Of a stretch of DNA of 6,097 nucleotides, positions 5,231 through 6,097 are shown piece by piece. The stretch comes from Ruminococcaceae bacterium UBA3710 (GTDB lineage Bacteria > Bacillota > Clostridia > Oscillospirales > Acutalibacteraceae): contig DFHZ01000043.1 of the NCBI GenBank assembly GCA_002371985.1, positions 1 to 6,097 of the forward strand, read 5' to 3'. Below the pieces are notes generated by a model, which saw only the letters and a list, made by a program, of their open reading frames with translations, made no database searches and was not told where the DNA came from. The position numbers and the translations under genes are program-made. The stretch's first letter is position 1. Every line of letters begins with the position of its first letter.

Positions 5231-5462
5231 TGTTTTTACCGCCGAGTAAATTCAGGAGTTTTTTAGCCGCATCACTTGAAAGTATTTGTTTTAGTTTTTC
5301 TTTGTCATTAAGAGCATCGTTGACCTTTTTTCTGTCTTCGGGCGATAAGGAATTAAGAAGTGAAGATGTATCTCCGTTTTTTGCTTTGTTTATTGCGTCT
5401 TTGTTTATCTTTCCGTTTCCGTTTTTTAAAATGTCCTCATAAAAATTTTTGTTGTTATTCAA
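5223..5462 (-). CDS. Small highly charged protein of unknown function
   Basis: A 79-residue soluble, Lys/Asn/Asp-rich protein, not recognised. It begins with an Asn-rich stretch (M-N-N-N-K-N-F-Y), then predicted helices with S-P-E-D-R-K-K-V-N-D-A-L near 40-51 and S-S-D-A-A-K-K-L-L-N-L-L-G-G near 62-75. The last block (short Leu-rich helix ending in Gly-Gly) resembles the C-terminal flavour of the next gene's product, so the two may be distantly related or interact. The start is TTG 5462: AGGGGG at 5470-5475 sits seven bases upstream, a strong ribosome binding site, and no in-frame ATG exists upstream. It is the first gene of the trio and is divergent from the metallophosphoesterase gene, 66 bases away. 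Confidence 0.8.
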   Translation of the reverse strand: MNNNKNFYEDILKNGNGKINKDAINKAKNGDTSSLLNSLSPEDRKKVNDALNDKEKLKQILSSDAAKKLLNLLGGKNNG

Positions 5463-5487
5463 TGTAATTCCCCCTATAATTATTATA
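5452..5487. promoter_or_regulatory. Overlapping divergent promoter region with palindromic -10 boxes
   Basis: On the plus strand, TTGTTA (5452-5457), a 17-base spacer and a perfect TATAAT (5475-5480) form a good promoter for the metallophosphoesterase gene; the -35 lies inside the start of the minus-strand gene. On the minus strand a perfect TATAAT occupies 5487-5482, but its best -35 (TCATAA, 5510-5505) is poor and its predicted start would fall almost on the ribosome binding site. The two -10 boxes form the palindrome CTATAAT-T-ATTATAG (5474-5488), so both polymerases could not bind at once. Confidence 0.55.
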
Positions 5488-5528
5488 GTGTATTTATTTA
5501 AGTTTTATGATAGCATAAAGGTGAGATT

Positions 5529-6005
5529 GTGAGATTGCTTGTTGTATCCGATTCGCATAAAAAGGCTTCCGTTCTTGATAGAATAATAAGAAAAGAGCAG
5601 ACGGCAAAAGAAATCTTCTTTTTAGGCGATGTTGTAGAAGATATTGAAGATTTGGTTTATGAGTATTCCGATAGAAATTTTCATATTGTAGCAGGAAATT
5701 GCGATTATTTTTCTTGCTATAAATCTTTCGATTTTGATGTTATAAATAATATAAAAATTCTTTACTGCCATGGACATACTTTTTATGTTAAAAGCGGAGA
5801 TAAGGGTGTACTTAAAAAATTTGCAGCGGAAAACGGATGCAAGATTGCACTTTACGGTCATACACATGTTGCTGATATAGAATATGATAACGGGCTTTAT
5901 GTTGTTAATCCCGGTTCTTGCAGTTGTTCAAGGGAAGGACCCGAAAGTTATGCGGTTATAGATATTTTAGACAGTGGCATTTTACCTCAAATAATTAAAC
6001 TATAA
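5529..6005 (+). CDS. YfcE/MJ0936-family calcineurin-like metallophosphoesterase
   Basis: A 158-residue single-domain phosphodiesterase, the usual size for this family. All metal-binding motifs are present in order: S-D-S-H at 7-10 (Asp8, His10), G-D at 33-34, G-N-C-D at 56-59, H-G-H at 81-83 and G-H-T-H at 110-113, then N-P-G-S at 126-129. Such proteins bind two metal ions, often Mn2+, and hydrolyse phosphodiesters in vitro; the physiological substrate is generally unknown. The GTG 5529 start gives the canonical M-R-L-L-V-V-S-D-S-H opening, and AAAGGTGA (5517-5524) lies four bases upstream. In many Firmicutes such genes follow rdgB/rph; here the downstream neighbour is a chromate-transporter-like gene. 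'Phosphodiesterase' is safe, a precise role is not. Confidence 0.93.
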   Translation: MRLLVVSDSHKKASVLDRIIRKEQTAKEIFFLGDVVEDIEDLVYEYSDRNFHIVAGNCDYFSCYKSFDFDVINNIKILYCHGHTFYVKSGDKGVLKKFAAENGCKIALYGHTHVADIEYDNGLYVVNPGSCSCSREGPESYAVIDILDSGILPQIIKL

Positions 6006-6015
6006 GGGAATTTTT

Positions 6016-6097
6016 ATGAAAGATAAGAAAATACTGTTAAAACTATTTATTACATTTTTAAAGATAGGTGCTTTTACCTTTGGTGGCGGATATGCGA
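6016..6097 (+). CDS. Chromate transporter (CHR) family protein, N-terminal fragment cut by window end
   Basis: Twenty-seven codons are visible from ATG 6016, preceded by AAGGGA (6004-6009) and ten bases after the metallophosphoesterase stop. After a short Lys-rich start the frame reads L-F-I-T-F-L-K-I-G-A-F-T-F-G-G-G-Y-A, which closely matches the N-terminal signature of CHR-family membrane proteins (first helix followed by the F-G-G-G motif). Clostridia often carry these as two adjacent short-chain half-transporters, so a second CHR gene may follow. The family is named for chromate efflux, but the natural substrate in anaerobes is often not established. It is probably cotranscribed with the upstream phosphoesterase. 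Confidence 0.85.
   Translation, partial: MKDKKILLKLFITFLKIGAFTFGGGYA

Noticed and set aside
4686..5442. Plus-strand open frames opposite the three small minus-strand genes
   Set aside because: Their translations are Ser/Phe/Leu-rich, as expected from the complement of Lys/Glu/Asn-rich genes. The minus-strand frames have better ribosome binding sites and tight operon spacing.
5622..5867. Minus-strand open frame inside the metallophosphoesterase gene
   Set aside because: It is antisense to a gene with every family motif intact and has no supporting start signal.

Overview
The window looks like chromosomal DNA from an anaerobic low-to-moderate GC Firmicute, most likely a gut-type member of class Clostridia. 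The signs are a SAM-I (S-box) riboswitch with an intrinsic terminator ahead of metK, an NfnAB-type ferredoxin/NAD(P)H flavoprotein pair, strong AGG-type ribosome binding sites with some TTG/GTG starts, and AT-rich intergenic DNA. No lineage marker gene is present, so this placement is inference.

Layout. Positions 1-36 hold the last codons of an upstream gene whose TGA overlaps (ATGA) the start of a TetR-family regulator (33-572). Next come a promoter (about 644-676), a SAM-I riboswitch (692-794) and its terminator (809-836). They control metK (859-2043), which is followed with no gap by an NfnA/SudB-like subunit (2044-2865) and an NfnB/GltA-like subunit (2865-4250). A hairpin terminator closes this operon at 4261-4291.

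Positions 4292-4576 are a gene-free AT-rich stretch between convergent transcription units, and it is densely structured. It holds a 15-bp direct repeat that includes the Firmicute XerD half-site sequence, three DnaA-box-like 9-mers, several long inverted repeats, a possible 78-nt three-way-junction fold and phased A-tracts. This is the most unusual part of the window. A dif-like or other Xer recombination locus, a DnaA-binding cluster, or the remnant of a small mobile element are all open readings.

On the minus strand, three small genes of unknown function (5462 down to 4577) overlap or nearly touch and form one operon. A palindromic, probably divergent promoter region (5452-5487) separates them from a plus-strand YfcE/MJ0936-type metallophosphoesterase (5529-6005). 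Ten bases further on begins a chromate-transporter-family membrane protein, cut by the window end.

How the genes fit together. The SAM riboswitch should shut down SAM synthetase when SAM is plentiful. Because nfnAB is joined to metK without a gap, the flavoprotein transhydrogenase is probably under the same SAM control, which would link methyl-donor supply to NADPH/ferredoxin balance. The three small proteins have no assignable function. Their shared features are charged helical N-terminal parts and leucine-rich C-termini, with a membrane-like hairpin in the last one.
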